56,036 nucleotides of DNA from Actinomycetota bacterium. Its GTDB lineage: Bacteria > Actinomycetota > Thermoleophilia > Gaiellales > Gaiellaceae. Numbering within the stretch: position 1 is the first letter of the stretch; every line of letters begins with the position of its first letter. This document shows positions 26,512 to 34,738 of this stretch, piece by piece. The DNA is taken from the NCBI GenBank assembly GCA_003162055.1, contig PMNA01000030.1:69639-125674 (forward strand). Direction: 5' to 3'. The position numbers and the translations under genes are program-made. The notes beneath the pieces were generated by a model. It ran no database searches, had not been told where the DNA came from, and saw only the letters and a list, made by a program, of their open reading frames with translations.

Positions 26512-27571
26512 GCTCGGCGCCCTTCCTGCGGCAGAGCTCGGCGATCCAGTCTTCGATCAGCGGCCGCGCATCGTGCGGGCCGGGGCTGGCCTCGGGGTGG
26601 AACTGCACCGAGTGTGCGTCGAGCTTGGGGTACGAGAGCCCCTCCACGGTGCCGTCGTAGAGCGAGACGTAAGTCGCTTCCTTGTCGTCGGAGGGGGCGA
26701 CTGCGAAGCCGTGATTCTGGCTGGTGACGAGCACGCGCCCGCTGGCGTGATGCAGCACCGGATGATTCGCTCCGCGGTGGCCGAAGGGCAGCTTGTAGGT
26801 CTGGTGATCGGTCGCCAGGGCAAGGAGCTGGTGACCGAGGCAGATGCCGAAGACGGGGACATTCCCAAGCAGCTCGCGAATCGTCGCGATCTCGGCGACG
26901 AGCGGCTCGGGGTCGCCGGGGCCGTTAGAGAGCAGGACGCCGTCGAATCCGGCCAGGGTGTCCGAGTCCGCGTCGTGCGGCATGACCGTCACCTTGGCGC
27001 CCGCGCTGACAAGCCGGCGCAGGATCGAGCGCTTGGTGCCGTAGTCGATCACGGCGACCGATACCAGCCCGGCGTCGGAGTAGACGATCGGCTCTGTCGT
27101 GGAGACCTCGGCGGCCAGCGCCCGGCCGGCCATTTTTGGCTGCTCGAGCACGGTCTCGAGGGTCTCGTCGTAGGAGCTCGCCCCGGCGGCCACCGCCGCT
27201 CGCATCGACCCGCGCTCGCGTAGGTGCAGCACGAGCGAGCGGGTGTCGATTCCCGTCAGCGCGACGATGCCGTTGTCGCTCAGCCAATCCGTCCAGGCCG
27301 GTCCGCGCGCCTCGCGCATGATCGCCGCCCTGGCCTGGGGCCGCGCCGACTCCGAGCGGCCGCGGGCGACGCCGTAGTTCCCGACCATCGGCGCGGTGAA
27401 GCAGATCAGCTGCTCGGCGTAGCTGGGGTCGGTGAGGATCTCCTGGTAGCCGGTCATCGCCGTGGCGAAGACCGCCTCGCCGAAGGCTGTTCCGTCGGCG
27501 CCCACCGACTCACCGCGAAAGGCCGTCCCGTCCTCGAGCAAGACGTAGCCTTCGGTCGCAAGCTCTCTCAT
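26504..27571 (-). CDS. carA: carbamoyl-phosphate synthase small subunit
   Basis: Glutamine amidotransferase that feeds ammonia to CarB. It has 355 residues. The N-terminal domain ([50 protein letters not shown]) is followed by the class I GATase domain with the nucleophile Cys in [31 protein letters not shown], and the catalytic His and Glu in [17 protein letters not shown] 27571 overlaps the pyrC stop as ATGA; a longer open frame lies inside pyrC. Confidence 0.96.
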   Translation of the reverse strand: MRELATEGYVLLEDGTAFRGESVGADGTAFGEAVFATAMTGYQEILTDPSYAEQLICFTAPMVGNYGVARGRSESARPQARAAIMREARGPAWTDWLSDNGIVALTGIDTRSLVLHLRERGSMRAAVAAGASSYDETLETVLEQPKMAGRALAAEVSTTEPIVYSDAGLVSVAVIDYGTKRSILRRLVSAGAKVTVMPHDADSDTLAGFDGVLLSNGPGDPEPLVAEIATIRELLGNVPVFGICLGHQLLALATDHQTYKLPFGHRGANHPVLHHASGRVLVTSQNHGFAVAPSDDKEATYVSLYDGTVEGLSYPKLDAHSVQFHPEASPGPHDARPLIEDWIAELCRRKGAERA

Positions 27572-28890
27572 GCGGTCACCCTCTCGGATCCGCAGACCAC
27601 GCGCCCGGCCGCGACGGTGAGGACCACCTCTCCCCGGAGTGCCTCTCCGAGCAGCCAGGAATTGGCGGAAAGCGAGCGGAAGCGCTCCTCCCGCACCAGC
27701 CATGTCGCTTCCAAGTCGAGCAGCACCAGGTTGGCCGGCTCGCCCACGCCGATGCGCGGCACCGGCAAGTCGAAGGCTTGAGCCGGGCCGGCCGACATGC
27801 GATCGAGCAGCGTCTCGAGCGGAAGTAGCCCGGGCTCGACCAAGTGTGTGTAGAGCGCGGCGAAGGCCGTCTCCAGGCCCGTAACGCCGGACGGCGCCGC
27901 CTCGAAGGGAACGTCCTTCTCCTGGCGGGCGTGCGGAGCGTGATCGGTGGCGATACAGGAGATCGCTCCCGACCTGAGCGCCTCGATCAGGGCCAGGCGA
28001 TCGGTCTCGGAGCCGAGCGGCGGGTTCATCTTCAGATTGGTGTCGAGCGTACGAACGGCCTCATCGGTGAGGCAGAGGTGATGCGGAGTGACCTCGGCGC
28101 TCACCTGGACTCCGTCGACGAGTGCGCGGCGAAGCAGCTCAACCGACTCGCTCGTAGAGAGGTGCATGAGGTGGATCGGCTGTCCCTCGTAAGCCGCCAG
28201 CGCCAGGTCGCGCCCAACCGCGACGCTCTCGGCCACCGACGGGTATCCAGCCAGGCCGAGCTCGGCCGAGACGGCGCCTTCGTGCATCTGGCCACGGCTC
28301 GAGAGTGTTTTCTCCTCGCAGTGCAGCGCCAGCCGGCGCCCGGTCGAGCCCGCGTACTGCAGCGCGCGGCGCATCAACGCGGCCGAGCGCACGGGTTGCC
28401 CGTCGTCGCTGAAGGCGGCGGCGCCGGCATCTGCCAGCTCGCCCATCTCGGTCAGTTCTTCGCCCTTGAGCCCGCGCGAGATCGCGGCCATGAAGCCGGT
28501 GGGAATCTGCGCCTCCTCCTGCGCTTGCTCGATCAGAGCTCCCAGGACGGCCGCGTTGTCGACCGTCGGCGAGGTGTTGGGCATGGCCAGGATCGCGCAG
28601 TAGCCGCCGGCTGCGGCGGCCGCGCTGCCCGACGCGATCGTCTCCTCGTCCTCGCGGCCGGGCGTGCGCAGGTGCACGTGCGGATCGACGAAGGCAGGAG
28701 CCAGTATCAATCCCTCGGCCTCGACCGCCTTGCCCGCGCTCTTCTTGCCGCCCGGCTGGGCGAGCTCTGTGATCGTGCCCTTCTCGATCTTCACGTCGAG
28801 CAGCGCGTCCACTCCCGCACCGGGGTCGAGCACGCGGGCGCCGCAAATCGTGAGCGAGCCGTGCGCGGCGGCCTTGCTGTGCAGGATCAT
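27568..28890 (-). CDS. pyrC: dihydroorotase
   Basis: Cyclises carbamoyl aspartate to dihydroorotate. It has 440 residues of class I (multifunctional-type) amidohydrolase. Metal ligands lie in PAFVDPHVHLRTPGREDEET, then ILAMPNTSPTVDN, ALHCEEKTL, VTPHHLCLTDE, and the terminal Asp in CIATDHAPHARQEK. It overlaps pyrB by one base and carA by four, inside a tightly packed operon. Class I enzymes often associate with PyrB; complex formation here is inferred. Confidence 0.95.
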   Translation of the reverse strand: MILHSKAAAHGSLTICGARVLDPGAGVDALLDVKIEKGTITELAQPGGKKSAGKAVEAEGLILAPAFVDPHVHLRTPGREDEETIASGSAAAAAGGYCAILAMPNTSPTVDNAAVLGALIEQAQEEAQIPTGFMAAISRGLKGEELTEMGELADAGAAAFSDDGQPVRSAALMRRALQYAGSTGRRLALHCEEKTLSSRGQMHEGAVSAELGLAGYPSVAESVAVGRDLALAAYEGQPIHLMHLSTSESVELLRRALVDGVQVSAEVTPHHLCLTDEAVRTLDTNLKMNPPLGSETDRLALIEALRSGAISCIATDHAPHARQEKDVPFEAAPSGVTGLETAFAALYTHLVEPGLLPLETLLDRMSAGPAQAFDLPVPRIGVGEPANLVLLDLEATWLVREERFRSLSANSWLLGEALRGEVVLTVAAGRVVCGSERVTA

Positions 28891-29888
28891 CAGGCGACCT
28901 CGTTCATGTCCACCGTGGGCGCCAGTGAGACGGGGCCTTGCGTCAGTAGGTCATAGAGCACCGCCATGCGCACCACTAGCCCCGAGCGAACCTGCGTTGT
29001 GATCAGCGACTCGGGCGAGTCGACGACCCGGGCGTCGATCTCGACGCCGCGGTTGACCGGGCCGGGATGCATCACGACCTGCCCCGGCCGCAGCCGCGCG
29101 GGAGTGATGCCCCAGCGGGCCGTGTACTCGCGCAGGCTGGGCACGAAGTTCGCGCCCGCCGCGATCCGCTCTTGCTGCATCCGCAGCACGTAGACCACGT
29201 CGGCTGTCTCGATCCCGGAGATATCACTGGAGACCTCGCAGCCGATCTGCTCGAAACCGCGCGGGATCAGCGCCGGCGGCCCGATGCAGATCGAGCGCGC
29301 GTCGACCAGGTTGAGCGCCTGCACCAGCGAGCGGGCGACTCGCGAGTGCATGACGTCGCCGACGATCGCCACCTGCAATCCGGAGAGGTGCCCCAACGCC
29401 TCCTGCATGGTGTAGAGATCGAGCAGTGCCTGGGTCGGGTGCTGGTGCTTGCCGTCGCCGGCGTTGACGACGTGGGCGCTCGTCGTCTCGGCGATCAGCT
29501 TCGGCGCGCCGATCTGGGGATGGCGGACGACGATCACGTCGGGCTGAAAGGCGGTCAGAGTTCGGGTGGTGTCTTTCAGCGACTCGCCCTTCTCGACCGA
29601 AGAACCGCTGGCCCGCATCGTCATCACGTCGGCCGAGAGCCGCTTGGCCGCCAACTCGAAGCTGGAGGCTGTCCGAGTCGAGGACTCGTAGAAGACGTTG
29701 ACGATCGTGCGCCCGCGCAGCGTCGGCAGCTTCTTCATCTCGCGCTCCAGCGAGCGGGAGAAGTTGCGTGCCGTGGCGAGCAGCCGCTCGACGATCTCGC
29801 GGTTCAGGTCGTCGATTGAGATCAGGTGCCTCTTCGGTGCCGACGAGACGGTGCTCGTCTCGCCCGCGATCACACGTATCTCAGCCAT
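28890..29888 (-). CDS. pyrB: aspartate carbamoyltransferase catalytic subunit
   Basis: Joins carbamoyl phosphate and aspartate, the committed step of pyrimidine synthesis. It has 332 residues. The carbamoyl-phosphate site is VFYESSTRTASSFELAAKRL, with KGESLKDTTRTL, the HQHPTQALLDLYT block, and the aspartate-binding MHPGPVNRGVEID. No pyrI gene is present, so regulation is probably at expression level through PyrR. Its start overlaps pyrR by 8 nt. Confidence 0.96.
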   Translation of the reverse strand: MAEIRVIAGETSTVSSAPKRHLISIDDLNREIVERLLATARNFSRSLEREMKKLPTLRGRTIVNVFYESSTRTASSFELAAKRLSADVMTMRASGSSVEKGESLKDTTRTLTAFQPDVIVVRHPQIGAPKLIAETTSAHVVNAGDGKHQHPTQALLDLYTMQEALGHLSGLQVAIVGDVMHSRVARSLVQALNLVDARSICIGPPALIPRGFEQIGCEVSSDISGIETADVVYVLRMQQERIAAGANFVPSLREYTARWGITPARLRPGQVVMHPGPVNRGVEIDARVVDSPESLITTQVRSGLVVRMAVLYDLLTQGPVSLAPTVDMNEVA

Positions 29889-30483
29889 CTTGCGCTACCT
29901 CCGCGAGCGAGGGGATGAGCAGGACGGCGTCCTCGCCGTCGACTTCCGCGAGGCGAACCTGGATGCTCTCTCTGTGCGAGGTGGGCAGGTTCTTGCCCAC
30001 GTAGTCGGGACGGATGGGAAGTTCGCGGTGGCCGCGGTCGATCAGCACGGCCAGCTGAACGCGCTCGGGCCGCCCGTAGTCGAACAGGGCCTCGATCGCC
30101 GCTCGGATCGTGCGACCGGTGTAAAGGACGTCGTCCACCAAAACGCAGGTCTTTCCCTCGAGCGGAAAGTCGAGCGCCGTCGCGCGCACGACCGGCTGCG
30201 GATGGAGCGGCGCCTCGCCGCCTCGCACCTGTACGTCGTCGCGGTAGAAGGTGATGTCGATCACGCCCAGCGCGATCGTGTGACCGGTCCGCTCGGCGAT
30301 CAGGCGTTGCAGGCGCTTGGCAATCGGAACGCCTCGGCAGTGAATGCCCACCAGCGCAAGACGCTCGAGATCGTCGGCTTGCTCGATCAGCTCGTGCGCG
30401 ATGCGCGTCAGGGTGCGCTCGATCGACTCGGCGTCGAGAACGATCTTCCCGACCACGCCGCCGGCGGAATTCAGGACACGCAC
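29881..30483 (-). CDS. pyrR: bifunctional pyr operon regulator/uracil phosphoribosyltransferase PyrR
   Basis: RNA-binding repressor of the pyr operon, activated by UMP, with weak UPRTase activity. It has 200 residues. The PRPP loop is TCVLVDDVLYTGRTIRAAI; LVGIHCRGVPIAKRL and GVIDITFYRDDV are typical. GTG 30483 is the only plausible start: TAG lies in frame five codons upstream, and no own ribosome-binding site is seen. A short leader peptide with a strong site ends ten bases inside the gene, so pyrR is probably translated by coupling. Confidence 0.94.
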   Translation of the reverse strand: MRVLNSAGGVVGKIVLDAESIERTLTRIAHELIEQADDLERLALVGIHCRGVPIAKRLQRLIAERTGHTIALGVIDITFYRDDVQVRGGEAPLHPQPVVRATALDFPLEGKTCVLVDDVLYTGRTIRAAIEALFDYGRPERVQLAVLIDRGHRELPIRPDYVGKNLPTSHRESIQVRLAEVDGEDAVLLIPSLAEVAQDG

Positions 30484-30518
30484 CGGGTCGCGGGCCTACA
30501 TACGGCTGGGTAGATCAT
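30471..30518 (-). CDS. pyr operon leader peptide (15 codons)
   Basis: ATG at 30518 is preceded by AGGAG with five bases between, the best ribosome-binding site in the leader. The frame reads MIYPAVCRPATRCVS and stops at TGA 30473-30471, inside the first codons of pyrR in another frame. The peptide sequence shows no pyrimidine-related bias, so its translation rather than its product probably matters: it would bring ribosomes onto the weak pyrR start. Confidence 0.55.
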   Translation of the reverse strand: MIYPAVCRPATRCVS

Positions 30519-30525
30519 CTCTTCT

Positions 30526-30556
30526 CCTTTCCGGCCTCTCTGGACCGGGTTAAAGG
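30526..30556 (-). promoter_or_regulatory. PyrR-binding hairpin covering the leader ribosome-binding site
   Basis: The minus-strand RNA holds GTCCAGAGAGGCC (30545-30533), which matches the known PyrR-binding loop. CCGG pairs with CCGG around it, and below that CCTTT (30556-30552) pairs with AAAGG (30530-30526), the upstream part of the AAAGGAG ribosome-binding site. PyrR plus UMP would stabilise the hairpin and hide the site. No terminator or antiterminator pair is visible, so control should be translational, as proposed for mycobacteria. Confidence 0.85.
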
Positions 30557-30567
30557 CTGCCTCGGCA

Positions 30568-30596
30568 AGAGTAGCGCCTGGCAGCGACTGTGGGAA
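30568..30596 (-). promoter_or_regulatory. candidate pyr operon promoter
   Basis: TTCCCA (30596-30591) and TACTCT (30573-30568) are 17 nt apart on the minus strand, 4/6 and 3/6 matches. Transcription from here would begin just upstream of the PyrR-binding hairpin, leaving a leader of about 45 nt before the leader peptide. It lies within the 94-nt gap between pyrR's leader peptide and the MFS gene. Confidence 0.35.
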
Positions 30597-30610
30597 GGCT
30601 GAGCAGTTTT

Positions 30611-31780
30611 TTAGGGTGGCTCGTACTCGGAGAGCGAAGCGAGCGGAGCCGGCGCGAGCCGTCCCAGCCCGCCCGAGAGCGCGATCAATGCGGCCGCGGC
30701 GCCGAGGGTCACCGTGAGCGCCAGCCTCAGCGAAGTGACGCTCGCCAGTCCGCCGACGATCGGCGAGACGAGCAGGAAGGCGGGCCAGGCCGTGAACATG
30801 ACTGCGGCCAGACCCTGCCCCTCGGGCAGCGGTAGTTGGCCGGCGGCCCTGAACAGCGTCGGCGACTGGCAGGAGAGTCCGAGTCCGAACAGAGCGAACC
30901 CGAGTAGCGCCGCGAGCGTTGAGTGGACGACCAACGCCAGCGCCAGCCCACAGACCGCGATGGATCCTCCCAAGCGAACGAGCCCGCCCACTCCCATCCT
31001 CAGGACGAGCTTGTCGCCCAGCAGACGGCCGACCGTCATGGTCAACGAGTAGGCGCCGAAGGTGAGGGCGGCAATCGCGGCGGAGGCGCCGATCGAGTCC
31101 TTCATGTAGACACTGCTCCAGGAGGTTGCCGTCCCCTCGCAGAAGAGCTCGAAGAAGGCGACCACGATGATGATCGCAAGCGGAAGCGAGAGGCGGGCGC
31201 GTTGGCGCTGCGCCCGCGGCGTACGCTCGGTCTCGATCAGGAAGAAGCCGATGGCGAACGCAAGCGCCAGCAGGAGGCAGGACATGACCAGGAGGTGGAT
31301 CCGATAGGGGACGCCGAAGTGCACCACCGCGGCCGCGACCAGGGCGCCCACCATCATTCCGATCGAGAAGGCGCCGTGCATGGTCGAGAGGATCGTGCGC
31401 CGGTAGCGAGTCTCGAGCGCCACCGCCTGCGCGTTCATGCTTACCTGCACGAGGCTGTTGCAGGCGCCCATGACGATCAGCGCCAGAACCAGGAGCGAGA
31501 CCGAGGGCGCCAGTGCGATGAAGGCGTAGGACAAAGACGTCAGCGGCGCCGAGATCTTGAGCAGCAGACGACTACCGATGCGGGCGCTGAGAAAGCCGGC
31601 GGACGGCGTTCCCACGATCGAGCCGATGGTCGTGCAGGCGAGCAGTAAGCCGAGGCGGGCCGGCGAGAGGTGGAAAGCGCTCTTGATCGCCGGAATTCGC
31701 GCCGACCAGGTACCGATAAAGACGCCCGTCGAGGCGAAGATGGCGGAGAGCGCTGCGCGGGCCTGGCGGTTGGTAGCCAT
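30611..31780 (-). CDS. MFS transporter, YbjJ-like
   Basis: Polytopic membrane protein of 389 residues with about 12 hydrophobic helices in two halves. The N-terminus GVFIGTWSARIPAIKSAFHLSPARLGLLLA resembles the YbjJ/fucose-permease-like group. Mid-protein basic loops (TERTPRAQRQRARLS) separate the halves. The substrate is unknown. ATG 31780 is used; TTG at 31822 would add a basic 14-residue extension and has GGAGAGG very close to it. It ends 14 nt before the pyr promoter region and is transcribed toward it. Confidence 0.85.
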   Translation of the reverse strand: MATNRQARAALSAIFASTGVFIGTWSARIPAIKSAFHLSPARLGLLLACTTIGSIVGTPSAGFLSARIGSRLLLKISAPLTSLSYAFIALAPSVSLLVLALIVMGACNSLVQVSMNAQAVALETRYRRTILSTMHGAFSIGMMVGALVAAAVVHFGVPYRIHLLVMSCLLLALAFAIGFFLIETERTPRAQRQRARLSLPLAIIIVVAFFELFCEGTATSWSSVYMKDSIGASAAIAALTFGAYSLTMTVGRLLGDKLVLRMGVGGLVRLGGSIAVCGLALALVVHSTLAALLGFALFGLGLSCQSPTLFRAAGQLPLPEGQGLAAVMFTAWPAFLLVSPIVGGLASVTSLRLALTVTLGAAAALIALSGGLGRLAPAPLASLSEYEPP

Positions 31781-31850
31781 GAAACTGAGGCTACATGGAC
31801 TCCGCCGACCCTTCTTGCCCAACCTCTCCGGTCCGTCGATCAGCCGCCGG

Positions 31851-33374
31851 TTACATCGTCTCGGGTGCCTCGACGCCGATCAGGTCGAGGCAGCGGGCGA
31901 TCACCGCGCGGGTCGCCTGGCAGATACCGAGCCGGAAGGACTGGGCGCGCGAGCCGATTACGCGGCGGTGGTGATAGAAGCGGTGGAAGTCGTCGGCGAG
32001 GCGGATCGCGTAGGTGGGAATGGCCTGCGGCGAGCGCCGCTCGGTCGCCTCGCGCACTACGTTCGGGAACTCGACGAGGCGCTTAAGCAGCCCCTTTTCC
32101 TCCTCCGACAGCTCCTGCGGCGGCTCCGCGTCGGCCTCGATCGTCCCCCCCGCCTTGGCCAGGATGCTCGAGATCCGGGCGTGTGCGTACTGAACGTAGT
32201 AGACGGGGTTTTTCTGCGAGTGCTCGGCCGCCAGTTCGACGTCGAGCTCGATCGTCTGGTCGGGGCCGCGTGAGACGAGGTACCAGCGGGCGGCGTCCAG
32301 CCCGACCAACTCGATCAGCTCGTCGAGCAGAACAACGTCGCCGCGGCGCTTGGACATCTTCTTCGTACGGCCGCCTTCGACGATGTGCACCAGCTGATAG
32401 AGGATGACCTCGACCTTCCCGGGATCGTCGCCGAGCAGGCGCGCCGCAACACGGAACCACTCGCGCACTCCGTGGTGGTCGGCTCCGAGCACGTAGATCG
32501 CCCGCTCGAAACCGCGCTCCAACTTGTCGGCCAAATAAGCGAGGTCGGCCGCCTCGTAGGTCGGGTTGCCGCCGCGCTCGGGCGAGCGCACCAGCACGCG
32601 ATCCTTCTCGTCGTCGAGCGCGCTCGAGCGGACGAAGAGAGCGCCCTCTGAGGTGTAGGTATCGAGCTTCTCGAGCAGCGCGGGCAGGCGTTTCTCCATC
32701 TCGCTCTGGTAGGCCCAGTTGTCGATCTGAACACGGAAATGCTCCAGTGTCTGGCCGATCGATTTGATCATCGACGGCACCGGGTCTCCCTGACTCTTCG
32801 CGATCTCGAAGACGTAGTCGCCGAGGTAGCCGCCTTCGGGCGGCTCCTCCCCGTGCCGCCTGGCCTCGACCGAGGCGCGAAAGAGATCGATCTGTGTGCC
32901 GTGATCGTTGACGTAGTACTCGCGCTCGACCTCGTTGCCGCCGAAGGTGAGCAGGCGCGCCAGCGAGTCGCCGTAGGCGGCGTTACGCCCCGACCCGACG
33001 GTTAGCGGGCCGGTCGGGTTGGCCGAGACGAGCTCTACCTGAATTCGTTCGAGATGTTGCGAGGAGGCAGCGCCGTAACGGCCTTCAGCGGCCAGCATCT
33101 CCGCCAGCGCCTCGCCGTACCAGCCGGCATCGAGAAAGAGGTTGAGAAAGCCCGGGCCGGCGACCTCGGCGCGCTCGACCCCGTTGATCTGCTCGGCCGC
33201 CTGCCTCAGCTCTTCGGCCAGCTCGCGCGGGCTCGTCCGGCGCTCGGGCGCCAGACGAAGGGCGACGTTGGTAGCGAAGTCACCGTGCTTGGGATCGCTC
33301 GGCCGCTCCAGCTCGACCGCAGCGCCGACCACGCCGGCCAACTCGCCGGCCAGACGCTCGAGTGCGAGGCTCAT
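31851..33374 (-). CDS. argS: arginyl-tRNA synthetase with divergent HIGH motif
   Basis: Charges tRNA-Arg. The 507 residues are fewer than the usual 550-580. The N-terminal Arg-S domain (1-85) precedes the catalytic core VELVSANPTGPLTVGSGRNAAYGD, where the family usually has HVGHARG-type sequence; both histidines are replaced, by Thr and Ser. YYVNDHGTQIDLF and GADHHGV follow, and the KMSKR loop is intact (KKMSKRRGDVV). The DALR anticodon-binding domain ends the chain. ATG 33374 overlaps the channel gene stop (ATGA). Confidence 0.94.
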   Translation of the reverse strand: MSLALERLAGELAGVVGAAVELERPSDPKHGDFATNVALRLAPERRTSPRELAEELRQAAEQINGVERAEVAGPGFLNLFLDAGWYGEALAEMLAAEGRYGAASSQHLERIQVELVSANPTGPLTVGSGRNAAYGDSLARLLTFGGNEVEREYYVNDHGTQIDLFRASVEARRHGEEPPEGGYLGDYVFEIAKSQGDPVPSMIKSIGQTLEHFRVQIDNWAYQSEMEKRLPALLEKLDTYTSEGALFVRSSALDDEKDRVLVRSPERGGNPTYEAADLAYLADKLERGFERAIYVLGADHHGVREWFRVAARLLGDDPGKVEVILYQLVHIVEGGRTKKMSKRRGDVVLLDELIELVGLDAARWYLVSRGPDQTIELDVELAAEHSQKNPVYYVQYAHARISSILAKAGGTIEADAEPPQELSEEEKGLLKRLVEFPNVVREATERRSPQAIPTYAIRLADDFHRFYHHRRVIGSRAQSFRLGICQATRAVIARCLDLIGVEAPETM

Positions 33375-34396
33375 CTGGGCTCCCGCTCTTTAGGGGTGAA
33401 CAGCTCTTCCAGGGCGCGCAGCTCGGACGCGTTCCCCACTCCGATGATGACGTCGGCCTCTTCCAGCGGCAGCGTCGGTGACGGTGTGGCGTCGAAGGAG
33501 CCGTCGGCCTTGCGGACGGCGATGATCCTGGCGCCGGTAGCGTCGCGGACGCGCAGCTCGGCGATCGTCTTGCCGAGGTGGCGGCAACCGGGCGTGACGA
33601 CTATCTCCTCGAACTGAATCGCGCTTCCACCGACCGTGGAGGCCGCGTCGAGGTAGGCCGCGACCTGCGGCTTCAGCACCAGCTTGGCCATCTCGCGCCC
33701 GGCGGTCGAGTAGGGCTGAACGATTCGGTCGGCGCCGGCCATGCGCAGCTTCTTGGCGGCGTCGTCATCAGAAGCCCGGGCAACGATCAGCAGCTCGGGG
33801 TGGGTGGCGCGGGCGGACAGCGTTATGTAGAGATTGTCGACGTCGGAGTCGGCGGAGGCCACCAGGCCCTTTGCTCGCTCGATGCCCGCGGCGACCAGAT
33901 TCACGTCCTCGGTGCCCGAGCCCTCGATCAGCACGTCGCCGTTCTTTCGCGCCGCCTCGAGCGCATCCTCGTGAAAGTCGACGACGACGTACGGCTCGCC
34001 CGACTCGCGGATCTCGCGCGCGGCGCGGCGACCGACGCGCCCGTAGCCGCAGATGATGAAGTGGTTGTGCATCGCTCCGATCGTCAAGCGTTTCCTCCGT
34101 TCTTGCCACGCTCCCGTCACGAGACCACGCGCGATCGCCTCCGCGATCGCTCCCGCGACGTAGAGGAAGATTGCCACGCCCAGGAGGATCATGCCGATCG
34201 TGAAGATCCTCTCGCCGTTCGAGTGGGGAGCCGTGTCGAAGCCGCTCAGCGAGACGGCCACGAGCGAGCGGTAGAAAGACGCGACCCAGCCCTCTCCGAA
34301 ACCATGAAATCCGAACGTGCCCACGATCAGTACGCAGAAAAGGGCAACGAGGGCAAGCGCAAAGCGCCGCAAGCCGACACTTTTTAGGTTCTTCAT
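33371..34396 (-). CDS. two-helix ion channel with TrkA-N/TrkA-C domains
   Basis: 341 residues. Membrane segment 1 (RRFALALVALFCVLIVGTFGF), a pore loop, membrane segment 2 (IFTIGMILLGVAIFLYVAGAIAEAIA), then a cytosolic RCK domain with the Rossmann motif HFIICGYGRVGRRAAREI and a TrkA-C domain near the end. The architecture is that of a ligand-gated potassium channel (MthK/KtrC type). The filter position reads VSLSGFDTAP instead of TTVGYGDxxP, so potassium selectivity is doubtful. ATG 34396 lies 24 nt from the divergent DUF3467 gene. Confidence 0.88.
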   Translation of the reverse strand: MKNLKSVGLRRFALALVALFCVLIVGTFGFHGFGEGWVASFYRSLVAVSLSGFDTAPHSNGERIFTIGMILLGVAIFLYVAGAIAEAIARGLVTGAWQERRKRLTIGAMHNHFIICGYGRVGRRAAREIRESGEPYVVVDFHEDALEAARKNGDVLIEGSGTEDVNLVAAGIERAKGLVASADSDVDNLYITLSARATHPELLIVARASDDDAAKKLRMAGADRIVQPYSTAGREMAKLVLKPQVAAYLDAASTVGGSAIQFEEIVVTPGCRHLGKTIAELRVRDATGARIIAVRKADGSFDATPSPTLPLEEADVIIGVGNASELRALEELFTPKEREPR

Positions 34397-34408
34397 GATC
34401 TCGGCCTG

Positions 34409-34415
34409 TATCGTA
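34409..34415. promoter_or_regulatory. overlapping divergent -10 elements
   Basis: In the 24-bp gap between two divergent start codons, TATCGT (34409-34414) points to the DUF3467 gene and the complement of 34410-34415, TACGAT, points to the channel gene. No good -35 hexamer is seen for either. The same CTGTATCGT-type element precedes the phosphatase gene at 2461. Confidence 0.35.
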
Positions 34416-34420
34416 GAGGT

Positions 34421-34723
34421 ATGGACGGCGAGGGACCAGAGAGGCACCTGAACATCCATCTCGATCCGGAGCGCCTGGCGGGCGTCTACGCGAACTTCGC
34501 CAACGTCAGTTTTTCCGACTACGAGTTCACGATCACCTTCGCCCGTATCGATCACGAGGTCGAGGAAGGCGACGTACCGGGCGTAGTCGTTTCGCGCGTG
34601 AACCTTTCGCACACCTTCATGCGCGAGCTGCTCGACGCGATGGAGGACAACTGGTCGAAGTGGACGACGACGCAGGGGATCAAGAATCTTCCCGAGACGC
34701 CGCCCTCTTCCGAGTTCAGCTAG
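34421..34723 (+). CDS. DUF3467 family protein
   Basis: 100 residues matching DUF3467: HLDPERLAGVYANFANVSFSDYEFTITFARID, then VVVSRVNLSHTFMRELLDAMEDNWSKWTT. Small soluble protein without signal peptide or helix motifs; function unknown. ATG 34421 has no properly spaced ribosome-binding site and lies 6 nt after TATCGT, so its mRNA may be leaderless. It probably continues into the metallophosphoesterase 15 nt downstream. Confidence 0.85.
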   Translation: MDGEGPERHLNIHLDPERLAGVYANFANVSFSDYEFTITFARIDHEVEEGDVPGVVVSRVNLSHTFMRELLDAMEDNWSKWTTTQGIKNLPETPPSSEFS

Positions 34724-34738
34724 GAGCGAGCGAAGCGC

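Noticed and set aside
25231..26727. Long plus-strand open frame opposite carB (498 codons)
   Set aside because: It is a mirror of high-GC codon use in carB, with Arg/Gly/His-rich sequence and no domain. The same holds for 36254-37765 (opposite gpmI), 27844-28956 (opposite pyrC) and 3393-4430 (opposite the transpeptidase-like gene).
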